Made by a program: the position numbers and the translations under genes | Shown here: positions 35,484-43,000 of the stretch, one piece after another | How positions within the stretch are numbered: the stretch's first letter is position 1 | Layout of the letters: each line of letters begins with the position of its first letter | Assembly: GCF_030732845.1 (NCBI RefSeq) | Contig: NZ_JASHKA010000006.1 | Coordinates: forward strand, 186,001-250,000 | Source of the DNA: Roseibium sp. MMSF_3544 | Lineage (GTDB): Bacteria > Pseudomonadota > Alphaproteobacteria > Rhizobiales > Stappiaceae | DNA length: 64,000 bases | Reading direction: 5' to 3' | The notes under the pieces: generated by a model | Told to the model about the DNA's origin: nothing | What the model saw: the letters and a program-made list of their open reading frames with translations, nothing else | Databases searched by the model: none

Positions 35484-36548
35484 ATGGCAGACCAAAGACC
35501 ACTTGAGGTACAGCTCCTCGCAATCCCGGAAACGTGCGGATCGGCGCTTTATGGAATGGTTGATGTCTTGGCGACGAGCGGCAGGGTCTGGCGCGAAATT
35601 TCCGGTCTTGAAGCCGGTCCAGAACTAATTCGGACGCGCATCGTTTCACCGTGCGCTGAACAATTCCGGTGTGAAAATGGTGTCCCGGTCAGTCCGGATC
35701 TCACAACGGAATACAGCAACGTTCCCGAAGTTCTCGTCATCATGGACATCTGGGTCGGAGCAGACGATACCGTTGCCGATCGATATGAAGAGCTGAGTGC
35801 ATGGCTGAAGCACTGCTGGTCCAACGGCACAATCATCTATTCGGCGTGTTCGGGCGCGATCATGCTCGCTGCAGCCGGGCTTCTGGACGGACGCTCGGCA
35901 ACTTCGCACTGGGTCTACGAAGACATGTTTCGCGAGCAGTTTCCTGAAGTGAACTTCGATCCGACACCCGCGCTCGTTTTTGCTGACGGCAGCGGACGTC
36001 TGGTAACAGCCGGAGGTGCCTATTCCTGGCACGATCTCGCACTCCATATTATCTCGCGCCATATCTCTCCAGGCGAAGCCGTCTCAACTGCCAAATTTTT
36101 TCTGATGAGCTGGCACGCTGATGGCCAATTGCCCTATGCCAATCTCGCGCGGCAACGGCCGCATGCAGACAGCCTCGTGCGCAGGGCGGAAACGTGGCTG
36201 GCGGCAAATTTATGTCATTCCGATCCCGTGACCGGCGTGGTCGAAGTGATCGGTGTTCCCGAAAGAAGTCTGAAACGCCGTTTTTCACAGGCAACCGGCA
36301 ATACAATCATCGGATACGTTCAAAACCTCCGGGTTGAAGCCGCGAAACAGGCGTTGGAGGTAAGTCAAAAACCGGTCGATGAGATTTCGGTGGAAGTGGG
36401 CTACGAAAACGTCGCCTTTTTCCGGCGGCTTTTCAAGCGCGCGACTGGGTTGACCCCGAGGGAATACCGCAAGATGTACGAACCGTTCTGGACTGATCAA
36501 TCCATGCGAAAAATGCCGCACGTTGATGTTCAACGGAAAATCGCCTGA
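35484..36548 (+). CDS. GlxA-type transcriptional regulator (DJ-1/PfpI domain plus AraC helix-turn-helix)
   Basis: 354 residues with a GAGGAAGAG ribosome site. The N-terminal DJ-1/PfpI class I amidotransferase-like domain (VQLLAIPETCGSALYGMVDVL, nucleophile-elbow region YSACSGAIMLAAAGLLDGRSATSHW) is followed by an AraC DNA-binding domain (PERSLKRRFSQATGN, then VDEISVEVGYENVAFFRRLFKRATGLTPREYRK). GlxA-type regulators control catabolism of betaines, carnitine or arginine-like compounds in alphaproteobacteria and pseudomonads. It lies between two cupin-AraC paralogues and is convergent with the second. Confidence 0.9.
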   Translation: MADQRPLEVQLLAIPETCGSALYGMVDVLATSGRVWREISGLEAGPELIRTRIVSPCAEQFRCENGVPVSPDLTTEYSNVPEVLVIMDIWVGADDTVADRYEELSAWLKHCWSNGTIIYSACSGAIMLAAAGLLDGRSATSHWVYEDMFREQFPEVNFDPTPALVFADGSGRLVTAGGAYSWHDLALHIISRHISPGEAVSTAKFFLMSWHADGQLPYANLARQRPHADSLVRRAETWLAANLCHSDPVTGVVEVIGVPERSLKRRFSQATGNTIIGYVQNLRVEAAKQALEVSQKPVDEISVEVGYENVAFFRRLFKRATGLTPREYRKMYEPFWTDQSMRKMPHVDVQRKIA

Positions 36549-36568
36549 TGCGGGTGTCTTCGCATTGG

Positions 36569-37585
36569 CTATGAGCAAGTTCCGTTGCGCACGACAGCGT
36601 CTGCGCGCGTCGCCGGCTCCTCTCTTAGGTCCCGCAACTCAATGGGTGAGTAACCGGTCTCTCTTTTGAATGCACGCGAAAACGCTTCGGGTGCGTCGTA
36701 TCCGACGCGATAGGCAATCTCGGCGGTACTTAACCCGGTCTCACGTAAGAGCACTGTTGCCGCTTCCATTCTTTGAGCGAGGATGTACTTACGCGGACCC
36801 ATTGACATTACTTCGGTGAAGCGGTCCACGAACGCAGAGCGCGACATGCCGATTTCTGCCGCGAGTTCCTCGACGCGCAGTGAAGCGCTTAGATTCGTGT
36901 GTATTCGGGCGAGCGCGCGGCCAATGCGTGGATGGGCCATGCCGTTGAGCCATCCGCCCGGTGACGATTGCTGCTCAACATGATTTCGCAACGCCTCGAT
37001 CAGCAGCAGCCGGCACAAGCCGGACACCATCGCATCGCTTGAGTCTCGGCTCGCGGTGAATTTGCGCGCGGCCATTGCGACCGACGCCTCGATCCAGCGG
37101 CGGGTCTCGAGACTTTCGATGTTAATCACCAGAAGCTTGGGAAGCGTGTCGAGCAGCGGGTTTGGAACTGAATTGGAAGCCATGAATCCGCACAGTATAC
37201 GCGTGCGCGCTCCGCCTCCGCCGTGGACGATCCGCACGAGGCCGTCCTGACCGGCTGGCAGCAAGAGATCGTCTCCGCAGATCGGGTTTTCGCCCGTCCC
37301 GCTCGCGAGCACATGCTGTTCATTCGACGGCAGAAAGACGACATCGCCGACTTTTACGCGCCGGTGTTCCCTGTAGCCTTCGGATTGATCGAGAGAGACG
37401 ATCGCCTCGCCCTCTTTGACCACGTGATACGCGATGACCTGGCGCGGGACCGGCATGAACGGTCGACAATCTTCTTCTGTCACATGCGCGGTGATCGCCC
37501 AGGGAGCGGTAAACTCCGCGTTGAGGAAAACGGCCCCCATGAGATCGAGGGACCCGACAATGTCCGTCAATGGATCACTTGACAT
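36569..37585 (-). CDS. AraC-family regulator with N-terminal cupin domain (paralogue B)
   Basis: 338 residues, with the same two-part layout as the protein at 33932-34909: a cupin_6 effector domain (IAYHVVKEGEAIVSLDQ, VGDVVFLPSNEQHVLASG) and an AraC helix-turn-helix pair (VEELAAEIGMSRSAFVDRF, STAEIAYRVGYDAPEAFSRAFKRETG). The two share long identical stretches and are clearly duplicates separated by the GlxA gene. The C-terminal tail is slightly longer (ELRDLREEPATRADAVVRNG). The target is unknown. Confidence 0.9.
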   Translation of the reverse strand: MSSDPLTDIVGSLDLMGAVFLNAEFTAPWAITAHVTEEDCRPFMPVPRQVIAYHVVKEGEAIVSLDQSEGYREHRRVKVGDVVFLPSNEQHVLASGTGENPICGDDLLLPAGQDGLVRIVHGGGGARTRILCGFMASNSVPNPLLDTLPKLLVINIESLETRRWIEASVAMAARKFTASRDSSDAMVSGLCRLLLIEALRNHVEQQSSPGGWLNGMAHPRIGRALARIHTNLSASLRVEELAAEIGMSRSAFVDRFTEVMSMGPRKYILAQRMEAATVLLRETGLSTAEIAYRVGYDAPEAFSRAFKRETGYSPIELRDLREEPATRADAVVRNGTCS

Positions 37586-38109
37586 TTTGAATCCGCTCTC
37601 GTGTTTGGGTCAGAACCTTTCAATGACGTCTTTTGTTGTGTTTTCTCGGATTTCGGCTGACGCGTACGTCAATACCCTAATGCAAAAAGATGTGTCTATC
37701 GGCCGCAGATCACATTCTTGGCAACCCACGGACCAGAAAAACTTGATGACAATGCCTTTTGATCCTCGACGTGGTCGCGCGCGCGTAGCCTTACGGGCTT
37801 TTTTTCGGACAACCAGGATCGCAAATCCCTTATGCCCGTTCCGGGCTCGGTCTTCGTCGAAGGGGACGCAGGTGTTCAAGTCTTGCAAGCAGGCAACGCG
37901 AAATCTCGCAACGTATCGAAAAAACAAATCATTTCACCGGGCCGAGTTCACCGCCGACTTCGCGCAGCAAGGTTCCGTCATTTGGGCGAGAGATCGGCAG
38001 ATCAGACTGGGTTGTCGAAAAGATCGATACCGCATCTTTTCAACGAGACTGATTTTTCGAACAGGGCAATGGCTTTGCGGTTTGGGTTAAGTGATGCCGA
38101 ACTCCGCTC
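37586..38109. other. Gene-free region upstream of AraC paralogue B
   Basis: About 520 bases between the AraC paralogue B start and the esterase stop. Open frames on both strands (37610-37927 minus, 37832-38158 plus) are Arg/Cys-rich, without ribosome sites or recognisable motifs. Nothing else is seen. Confidence 0.5.
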
Positions 38110-39099
38110 TCATCTGATTTCAATATCGGGATCGCTATCGGCATTCCTGCTCCATTGATCATCGAAAAAGCGAACGGTGTCTGGAAGAATTGATCGCCAA
38201 AACGCCCAGTTATGGCATCCATTTCCAACTCGCAGCTCGGGCTTTTGGCCAAGTTGACGTAACTCGAGAAACATCTCGACCGTGCCGTCATATGACCCGA
38301 AAAAGTCATCGTCACCGACGGCAAGCAAAACTCGAGGTAGGTCCGCTGCTGATGATGCTGTTTCTGCATAGCTAAATGGAGACTCTGCAATATAGTAGCC
38401 AAGATCGAAAGGCGACCCGAAGGTGTTTGCGTACCAGTGTTGCCTTTTCGCAAGGCGTGCCTCTTCCGGTCCGTGCTGCCAGGACAATCCATCTTTCTTG
38501 AAAAGGCCCGGACTTAGCGCTGCAACAGCGCCGAATACCTCGGGATGCTTGAACGCGAGCCTAAGCGCGCCGTAGCCTCCCATGGAAATTCCTGCCAAAC
38601 CGCGACTGGCTGCTTTCGGCACGGTGGGGTATCGCCCGTCGATCTCTTCGACAAGCCCGCGTACAATCGCGCTCTCGTAGTCGCCTGGGCCACCAAAACG
38701 AGCGCTGTCAATGTACCAACTCTTTCCTGCATTCGGCATAACTGCGATCAACGGCGCGATCGCGCCGGTAGCAATCAAACGATCGAGTACCTTTGGAAGC
38801 TCGCCAGCGTGCTGCCACTCCTCTCCCGAAGCACCGAAGCCATGGAGAAAGTAGATGACAGGCAGGCGTACACCTTCGGCGAGAGCCGCGTCCGGCAAGT
38901 ATATGTCGTATTCTATTGCCGGTGCCTTGAGGGTCGCTTTGGTGACCTGATCCTTAAGGAGGGTACCGGCGCTGGATACGGATCCAGTACAAAAAAACGC
39001 AATGATTGCTGAAACTGCGACTCGTGCCGCGTGCCAGATCAGTTTGTTGGTTCTGGCCGCGGAGGTGCTTCTTCGCGCCTCTAAGTTCGGATGTGTCAT
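38110..39099 (-). CDS. Exported esterase, alpha/beta hydrolase (esterase D / S-formylglutathione hydrolase-like)
   Basis: 329 residues from the ATG at 39099, preceded by AAGG; a TTG at 39117 is less likely. A hydrophobic segment near residues 22-45 (AARVAVSAIIAFFCTGSVSSAG) suggests a signal peptide with a long basic n-region. The catalytic elbow is AGISMGGYGALRLAFKHPEVFG, the acid near LLAVGDDDFFGSYDG and His in GCHNWAFW. YFLHGFGASGEEW holds the oxyanion region. It is probably periplasmic or lipid-associated and hydrolyses small acyl esters. The gene is isolated. Confidence 0.85.
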   Translation of the reverse strand: MTHPNLEARRSTSAARTNKLIWHAARVAVSAIIAFFCTGSVSSAGTLLKDQVTKATLKAPAIEYDIYLPDAALAEGVRLPVIYFLHGFGASGEEWQHAGELPKVLDRLIATGAIAPLIAVMPNAGKSWYIDSARFGGPGDYESAIVRGLVEEIDGRYPTVPKAASRGLAGISMGGYGALRLAFKHPEVFGAVAALSPGLFKKDGLSWQHGPEEARLAKRQHWYANTFGSPFDLGYYIAESPFSYAETASSAADLPRVLLAVGDDDFFGSYDGTVEMFLELRQLGQKPELRVGNGCHNWAFWRSILPDTVRFFDDQWSRNADSDPDIEIR

Positions 39100-39724
39100 T
39101 TTTACCTTATGGCTCAATTATGAAACACAGCCGATCTATCGCCCACACTCTCTAATGAAAATGACGCAACAACCGCACAATCTGATTGAACCGCCAGTCT
39201 CTTTCACGGAAGTGTGAGTGTTTTGAGGGATGAACGACGGACCAAAATTTCAGGAGAACGCGATGTGAAACGGCGAGAGCTATCCAAACTCTTCAAAAAA
39301 CGCTGGCCAGAGCTGAAGGCAGGCAGATGAAATCACTTTATTTGATTTTTTCTTGTTGCTGGTTTTCGTTCAATCAGAAGCGAATGCCAGCTTCGTGTCC
39401 AATCTGTGAATTCAATGTAGAGGTAATTAATGTCCGCTTTCGGTAGCGTGAGCGAAGCGTCCGAACGTTCGCTATGGGCGCGCAAAGAGGTCTTTTGTGT
39501 TTCTGCAAAAAAGGTCCACTCCGAGCCCTAGTGCCACATACCGCGATCATCATGAATGGCGGATTCGTGGGTCGCCTCAACTCATTCTGTGGGTGCTGTC
39601 AGCTTGGGTGTCGTTCGAGATCTAAAAGATCCAAGGATTGTGGCCAGGTGACCGAGTCTTTTCTCAACAGAGCTTCAATAGTCAAATGTGAAGCAGCTGA
39701 TAGAAGCCGCTTTTCATTATAGTG

Positions 39725-39753
39725 TTTATGTTTTTGGTTCTATATCTTACAAT
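39725..39753 (+). promoter_or_regulatory. Predicted nrtS-merR promoter
   Basis: A -35-like TTTATG (39725-39730) and a good -10 TACAAT (39748-39753) are separated by 17 bases, 24 bases before the nrtS start codon. The -10 element lies inside the palindrome at 39739-39768, so a bound regulator would cover it. Confidence 0.45.
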
Positions 39754-39768
39754 GATGTGAGATATAGA
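39739..39768. promoter_or_regulatory. 30-bp palindrome covering the nrtS promoter
   Basis: Arms TCTATATCTTAC (39739-39750) and GTGAGATATAGA (39757-39768) are complementary with one G·T. The A and T next to them also pair. The core ATCTTACA-N4-TGTGAGAT matches a second palindrome at 42165-42184 upstream of the Crp/Fnr regulator gene, suggesting one shared regulator. Confidence 0.65.
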
Positions 39769-39776
39769 GAGGGTCA

Positions 39777-40007
39777 ATGTTACAGGCTGCGTTTGAGCGG
39801 GAGACTGTTGTCAGATCGTTGAAAGTTGCACTGGTCGTCGGAACGGCGCTCAATCTCATCAATCAGGGTGATGCGATGTTGAACAACGAACACGTCAATA
39901 TCTTCAAGTGCCTGCTTACTTATGCAGTTCCCTACTGCGTCGCGACTTATGGCGCCGTTTCTGCGTTGCGGGCGAGGAAACCTGGCTCTGACCAAGAGCT
40001 GCAATGA
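39777..40007 (+). CDS. nrtS: Nitrate/nitrite transporter NrtS-like small membrane protein
   Basis: 76 residues with two hydrophobic segments (KVALVVGTALNLINQGDAML and LLTYAVPYCVATYGAVSAL). The RSLKVALVVGT-x-LNLINQGD segment is the hallmark I associate with the NrtS family of small nitrate/nitrite-transport proteins of marine bacteria. A GAGAGGG ribosome site precedes the ATG. Its stop overlaps the start of the MerR-type regulator gene (ATGA), so the two are translationally coupled. It should sit in the inner membrane, probably as an oligomer. No nitrate reductase genes are nearby. Confidence 0.78.
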   Translation: MLQAAFERETVVRSLKVALVVGTALNLINQGDAMLNNEHVNIFKCLLTYAVPYCVATYGAVSALRARKPGSDQELQ

Positions 40008-40504
40008 ACGGAAAACAACCGATGTCTTTGGACGATCGCGAGAAGTCATACAAGATCGGAGATCTTGCTCAGCTGTCGGGTTTGAGTATCCGCACCATTC
40101 GCGGCTATGAAGAGATGGGCATCATTTCATCTGTCCGCTCAGACGGCGGAACAAGGTATTACTCAGGCTCCGGTCTGGCGATTGCAAAACTGGCGCATCG
40201 CATGCGCAGTCTCAACATCCCGGTCACCACCATCCAGGAAATTGCGACGAGACGCCGGGACTTCGAAACCGGCGATTTGTCCAGTGCGGCAATGACGGAA
40301 ATTCTGGAAAGCCTTTCGGACGAACTCCGCGGGCAAGCCGCTCGAATGCTCGAACTTGAAGACGAAGTCATGCGGACACTGCGGTTGATACGCGGTTGCA
40401 ATGGCTGTCAAAACCTGCCGACCCCAAAAACCTGCCCGGATTGCCCGATGGAAACCAGCGCCAACAAAACCGATCTGTCTCAGATGATCTGGCAGGATAC
40501 CTAG
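40004..40504 (+). CDS. MerR-family regulator with C-terminal CxxC-x8-CxxC cluster
   Basis: 166 residues. The N-terminal MerR winged helix (YKIGDLAQLSGLSIRTIRGYEEMGII...RYYSGSGLAIAKLAHRMRSLNIP) is followed by a long coiled-coil dimerisation helix (about 90-130). A four-cysteine tail follows: C132, C135, C144 and C147. That arrangement could bind Zn or an Fe-S cluster and act as a redox, NO or metal sensor. Co-expression with NrtS suggests nitrate/nitrite or nitrosative signals. The site spacing and cysteines differ from SoxR (CX2CXCX5C) and from MerR itself. Confidence 0.85.
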   Translation: MNGKQPMSLDDREKSYKIGDLAQLSGLSIRTIRGYEEMGIISSVRSDGGTRYYSGSGLAIAKLAHRMRSLNIPVTTIQEIATRRRDFETGDLSSAAMTEILESLSDELRGQAARMLELEDEVMRTLRLIRGCNGCQNLPTPKTCPDCPMETSANKTDLSQMIWQDT

Positions 40505-40506
40505 GC

Positions 40507-41187
40507 CTAAACCCTGAAGACCTTGCCGATCAGTGGCCAACGCAGCTCGAATACATGATCGATGCGTTCGAGGTCGTTGTCTTTTGGCTCAGGTATTTCG
40601 ACGCCAGCGCTCAGCGCGGCTTGCAGCCCAGACCATGTCGCCAGGTATCTTTCAAACTGATCCAAATCGAACCAGTGGCTCCGGTACGTTTCAGGTAGCG
40701 TCATGGCCTCGCCCGGAATCGAAATGCCTGGATACCCAGCCATGACATCGGCGCGCGCGGTTTCCCAACAGGGATCGATGGCTTCAAAGACCGGGGTGTA
40801 GGCATGTTTTACGGGTGCAGGTATGTCGACCTCTCCCCAGCACAGCGCGGCGAACACACCGCCTGGTCTCAAAACTCGAAGCGCTTCCGACAGATGCTTG
40901 TCCCGATCAAAGTTATGAAAGGCCTGGATCGAGATCAGAAGATCAACGGAGCCTTCTTCGAAACGCAAGTGATTTGCGCTTCCTGCCACCTTTCTTACGT
41001 TTGGCTCGCAGTGCCCATGAACTGGATTGATATCCAAGGCGATTGAATGCTCGTAGGTGCTGGCCAACACGTTTGCGGTGCCAGTTGTGCCAGCACCGCA
41101 ATCAACGCACAGAGCGTTGCGCTCCGGCAACCCGGAAATCCAGGACAACAAGCCCGAAGGAGTAAGTGGGTCGCCGGGCATACTCAC
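40507..41187 (-). CDS. Class I SAM-dependent methyltransferase
   Basis: 226 residues from a GTG at 41187 that overlaps the PanB-like stop (GTGA); an ATG at 41181 is an alternative. Motif I is CVDCGAGTTGTANVLA, followed by the acidic ALDINP and motif RFEEGSVDLLISIQAFHNFD, with LRVLRPGGVFAALCWGE as motif post-III. The type is Methyltransf_11. The C-terminal half includes an unassigned substrate-binding part. Overlap with the PanB-like gene implies related roles, for example methylating the same metabolite. It ends three bases from the convergent merR gene. Confidence 0.85.
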   Translation of the reverse strand: MSMPGDPLTPSGLLSWISGLPERNALCVDCGAGTTGTANVLASTYEHSIALDINPVHGHCEPNVRKVAGSANHLRFEEGSVDLLISIQAFHNFDRDKHLSEALRVLRPGGVFAALCWGEVDIPAPVKHAYTPVFEAIDPCWETARADVMAGYPGISIPGEAMTLPETYRSHWFDLDQFERYLATWSGLQAALSAGVEIPEPKDNDLERIDHVFELRWPLIGKVFRV

Positions 41188-42035
41188 ATCTTCAACAGAC
41201 TTGCCATTTCATCGGCTTCGCCTTCGTACATATGGTGAGACAAATCCGGGTTCGGGAATTGGCCTCCGTGAGCGCGTTCGAAATAGGCCGTATATGCTCT
41301 GCGCATTTCACCCATAACATCGCCAAACACTTCACGCTTGGGCGGAATTGGGAAGACCGAACAGCCGATTATGTCGCTGGAGACGTGGAAAATCCCGTGT
41401 GCGTGCGGTCCGGACCCCAGGCTTGCCACTGCGACCGGCAGATTCTCGTAGCACCATTTGGTAAACTCGACCGAGGTGTGTTCGAACAAAGCGGCAAAAA
41501 TCCCGGCGTCGATCGACGCCTTTACAAGTTCGAGAATGCTCGCGGCTTCTTCTGCGGTGCGGCCCGCCGGAGCATGGCCCGAGTTCATGACCGCGCGCTC
41601 TCCCTGCACGCCGAAGTGTCCGACAACTGGAATGCCGGCTGCAACGATGGCACGGATGTGCTCTACGGTGCCCAGAGAGGGCTCAATGTGAACACCATCA
41701 GCACCTCGCTTCACGACCCGCGCGGCATTGCGCACGGATTCTTCGATTGAGATACACGCTGTTGTGTTGGGCATATTGCAGATTATGAACGGTGAAGATG
41801 CTCCACGCAGGACACCGTCCAGCATGTAGAGTTGCTCCTCAAAATCTACCGTTGCCATAGATTTGTGACCCATGAGGCCCATTGGCCCGGGGCTGCCGCA
41901 GCACAGAAGATCCATGCCGAGTTCTTCCGCGATGATTGCGCTTGGCGTGTCATGGCACTCCATGCCGACGATGCGCTCGCCCTTTGCGACCTTCTCTGCC
42001 AGGTGCTTAAGCCTTGTTTTTCTGCGCTTTACCAC
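41184..42035 (-). CDS. PanB-like (PEP mutase superfamily) protein lacking metal ligands
   Basis: 283 residues from the GTG at 42035, which has AGGAGGAG just upstream; the 33-codon extension to 42134 is not coding. The fold resembles ketopantoate hydroxymethyltransferase: MDLLCCGSPG, FIICNMPNTT, GADGVHIEPS, GIPVVGHFGV and AALFEHTS. The Mg ligands known in PanB are replaced (S48 for the GDS Asp, N87 for the ADMP Asp) and Lys112 is His116, while the catalytic Glu is kept (E185). It is therefore probably not a pantothenate enzyme. It is coupled to a methyltransferase and divergent from a Crp/Fnr regulator. Confidence 0.8.
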   Translation of the reverse strand: MVKRRKTRLKHLAEKVAKGERIVGMECHDTPSAIIAEELGMDLLCCGSPGPMGLMGHKSMATVDFEEQLYMLDGVLRGASSPFIICNMPNTTACISIEESVRNAARVVKRGADGVHIEPSLGTVEHIRAIVAAGIPVVGHFGVQGERAVMNSGHAPAGRTAEEAASILELVKASIDAGIFAALFEHTSVEFTKWCYENLPVAVASLGSGPHAHGIFHVSSDIIGCSVFPIPPKREVFGDVMGEMRRAYTAYFERAHGGQFPNPDLSHHMYEGEADEMASLLKM

Positions 42036-42093
42036 TTCCTCTCCTCCTATGGATTGTGATGAAGAGGACACTAGCCCGGGCCTCCAACGTTTT

Positions 42094-42111
42094 CTGTCAA
42101 CCAGTTGACAG
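42094..42111. promoter_or_regulatory. 18-bp perfect palindrome upstream of the PanB-like gene
   Basis: CTGTCAAC (42094-42101) and GTTGACAG (42104-42111) are perfectly complementary around two bases. The palindrome lies 59 bases upstream of the GTG start of the PanB-like gene and is a plausible operator, possibly for the adjacent Crp/Fnr-type regulator. Confidence 0.5.
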
Positions 42112-42140
42112 TCACTGAAACCGGCTGCCCGCAATGGGAT

Positions 42141-42168
42141 TTGACAAAGTGGGAAATTTTAATAATCT
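42141..42168 (+). promoter_or_regulatory. Predicted promoter of the Crp/Fnr regulator gene
   Basis: A consensus TTGACA (42141-42146) and TAATCT (42163-42168) are separated by 16 bases. The -10 lies within the palindrome at 42161-42188. The start codon is 123 bases downstream, so a sizeable leader is expected. Confidence 0.45.
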
Positions 42169-42188
42169 AACATCTATGTAAGATAATT
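42161..42188. promoter_or_regulatory. 28-bp palindrome over the Crp/Fnr promoter
   Basis: Arms pair around CT at 42174-42175 with two mismatches. The core ATCTAACA-N4-TGTAAGAT (42165-42184) has the same half-sites and spacing as the nrtS palindrome. It overlaps the -10 of the regulator gene, suggesting autoregulation. Confidence 0.65.
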
Positions 42189-42291
42189 GATGACGCATGT
42201 GGACGCGACCTGAATTCACGAGTGTCTTGAGTACCAAACGGGGTCTCGCGCTCCACGTCGGTTACATGTCTTGAAGGGGAGGTCAGGGCAT

Positions 42292-42945
42292 TTGAAAACT
42301 CAACGCAAGATCGACAGTCTGTGTCATGGACTGCCTTGGCAAGAATGGGACGCGGTCCTCGCAAATGGGCGGCACACAACGGTGTCGAGCAACTCCTGGC
42401 TTGAAACTGTTGTTGAAGAGGGCGAAACAATCGCGCTTTTCCTGAGTGGCCGCGTCGGTTTGCGTCCTTTGCGGGAAGACGTCGAGGGCAATGAGACCAC
42501 AATCCCTTATTCCGCACCTGCGGTTCTTTCCTTGTCCGAGGACCTGGAGCACGAGAGCGCGCATTGGGTCCTGGTACAATCAACAGTTTGCTTGTTCACG
42601 TCGCAGAAACTTCAAACTGCCTTTGCTGCCTCGCCGAGATTTGCGAGCAACTTGGTGACCGTGCTGCAAGACCAGACAAAGCATCACCTGCGATGCTCCT
42701 CAAAAACCGAAGATGGCTTGGGCCGGTTAAGTGCTTCTTTGCTATCGAGATCCAAACTCTCAGGCGAGCAAAAGACGCGGGTCAAGGTAACGCAATCGCA
42801 ATTGGCGACGGAGACGGGTCTCTCTCGACAGTGGGTCAACAAACTTCTGAAAGAACTCGAGAAACGCGGCTTCGCTGAACGCAAGCGCGGCCATGTTGTT
42901 CTCCTCAACCCACTAGGGTTGGAGGGCTTACCGGCGCAGCGCTAA
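42292..42945 (+). CDS. Crp/Fnr-family transcriptional regulator
   Basis: 217 residues from a TTG at 42292, with GGGGAGG eight bases upstream; a TTG at 42271 is less well placed. The N-terminal cyclic-nucleotide-binding-like barrel (NSWLETVVEEGETIALFLSGRVGL) has no FNR-type cysteines at its start. The C-terminal helix-turn-helix (TQSQLATETGLSRQWVNKLLKELEKRGF) is typical of Crp family members. The effector is unknown. It is divergent from the PanB-like gene and 55 bases upstream of the MTHFR-like gene, which may be co-transcribed. Confidence 0.85.
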   Translation: MKTQRKIDSLCHGLPWQEWDAVLANGRHTTVSSNSWLETVVEEGETIALFLSGRVGLRPLREDVEGNETTIPYSAPAVLSLSEDLEHESAHWVLVQSTVCLFTSQKLQTAFAASPRFASNLVTVLQDQTKHHLRCSSKTEDGLGRLSASLLSRSKLSGEQKTRVKVTQSQLATETGLSRQWVNKLLKELEKRGFAERKRGHVVLLNPLGLEGLPAQR

Positions 42946-43000
42946 TCCGCGTAGACACCTTTGGGGTTTCTCCCTAACGCAATGGGAAACTGGAGCTAAG

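Larger units (their letters stand above)
39100..39776. other. Gene-free region upstream of nrtS
   Basis: About 680 bases between the esterase start and nrtS. A 21-codon frame after GGAGAACGCGATG near 39257 is interrupted immediately by a stop, and the overlapping GTG frame (VKRRELSKLFKKRWPEL) has no family. The last 60 bases carry the nrtS promoter and a long palindrome, annotated separately. Nothing else is recognised. Confidence 0.5.

Noticed and set aside
39474..39722. 82-codon open frame in the region before nrtS
   Set aside because: It is cysteine-rich with no family motif and no ribosome site, and lies in a gene-poor stretch. Not accepted as a gene.
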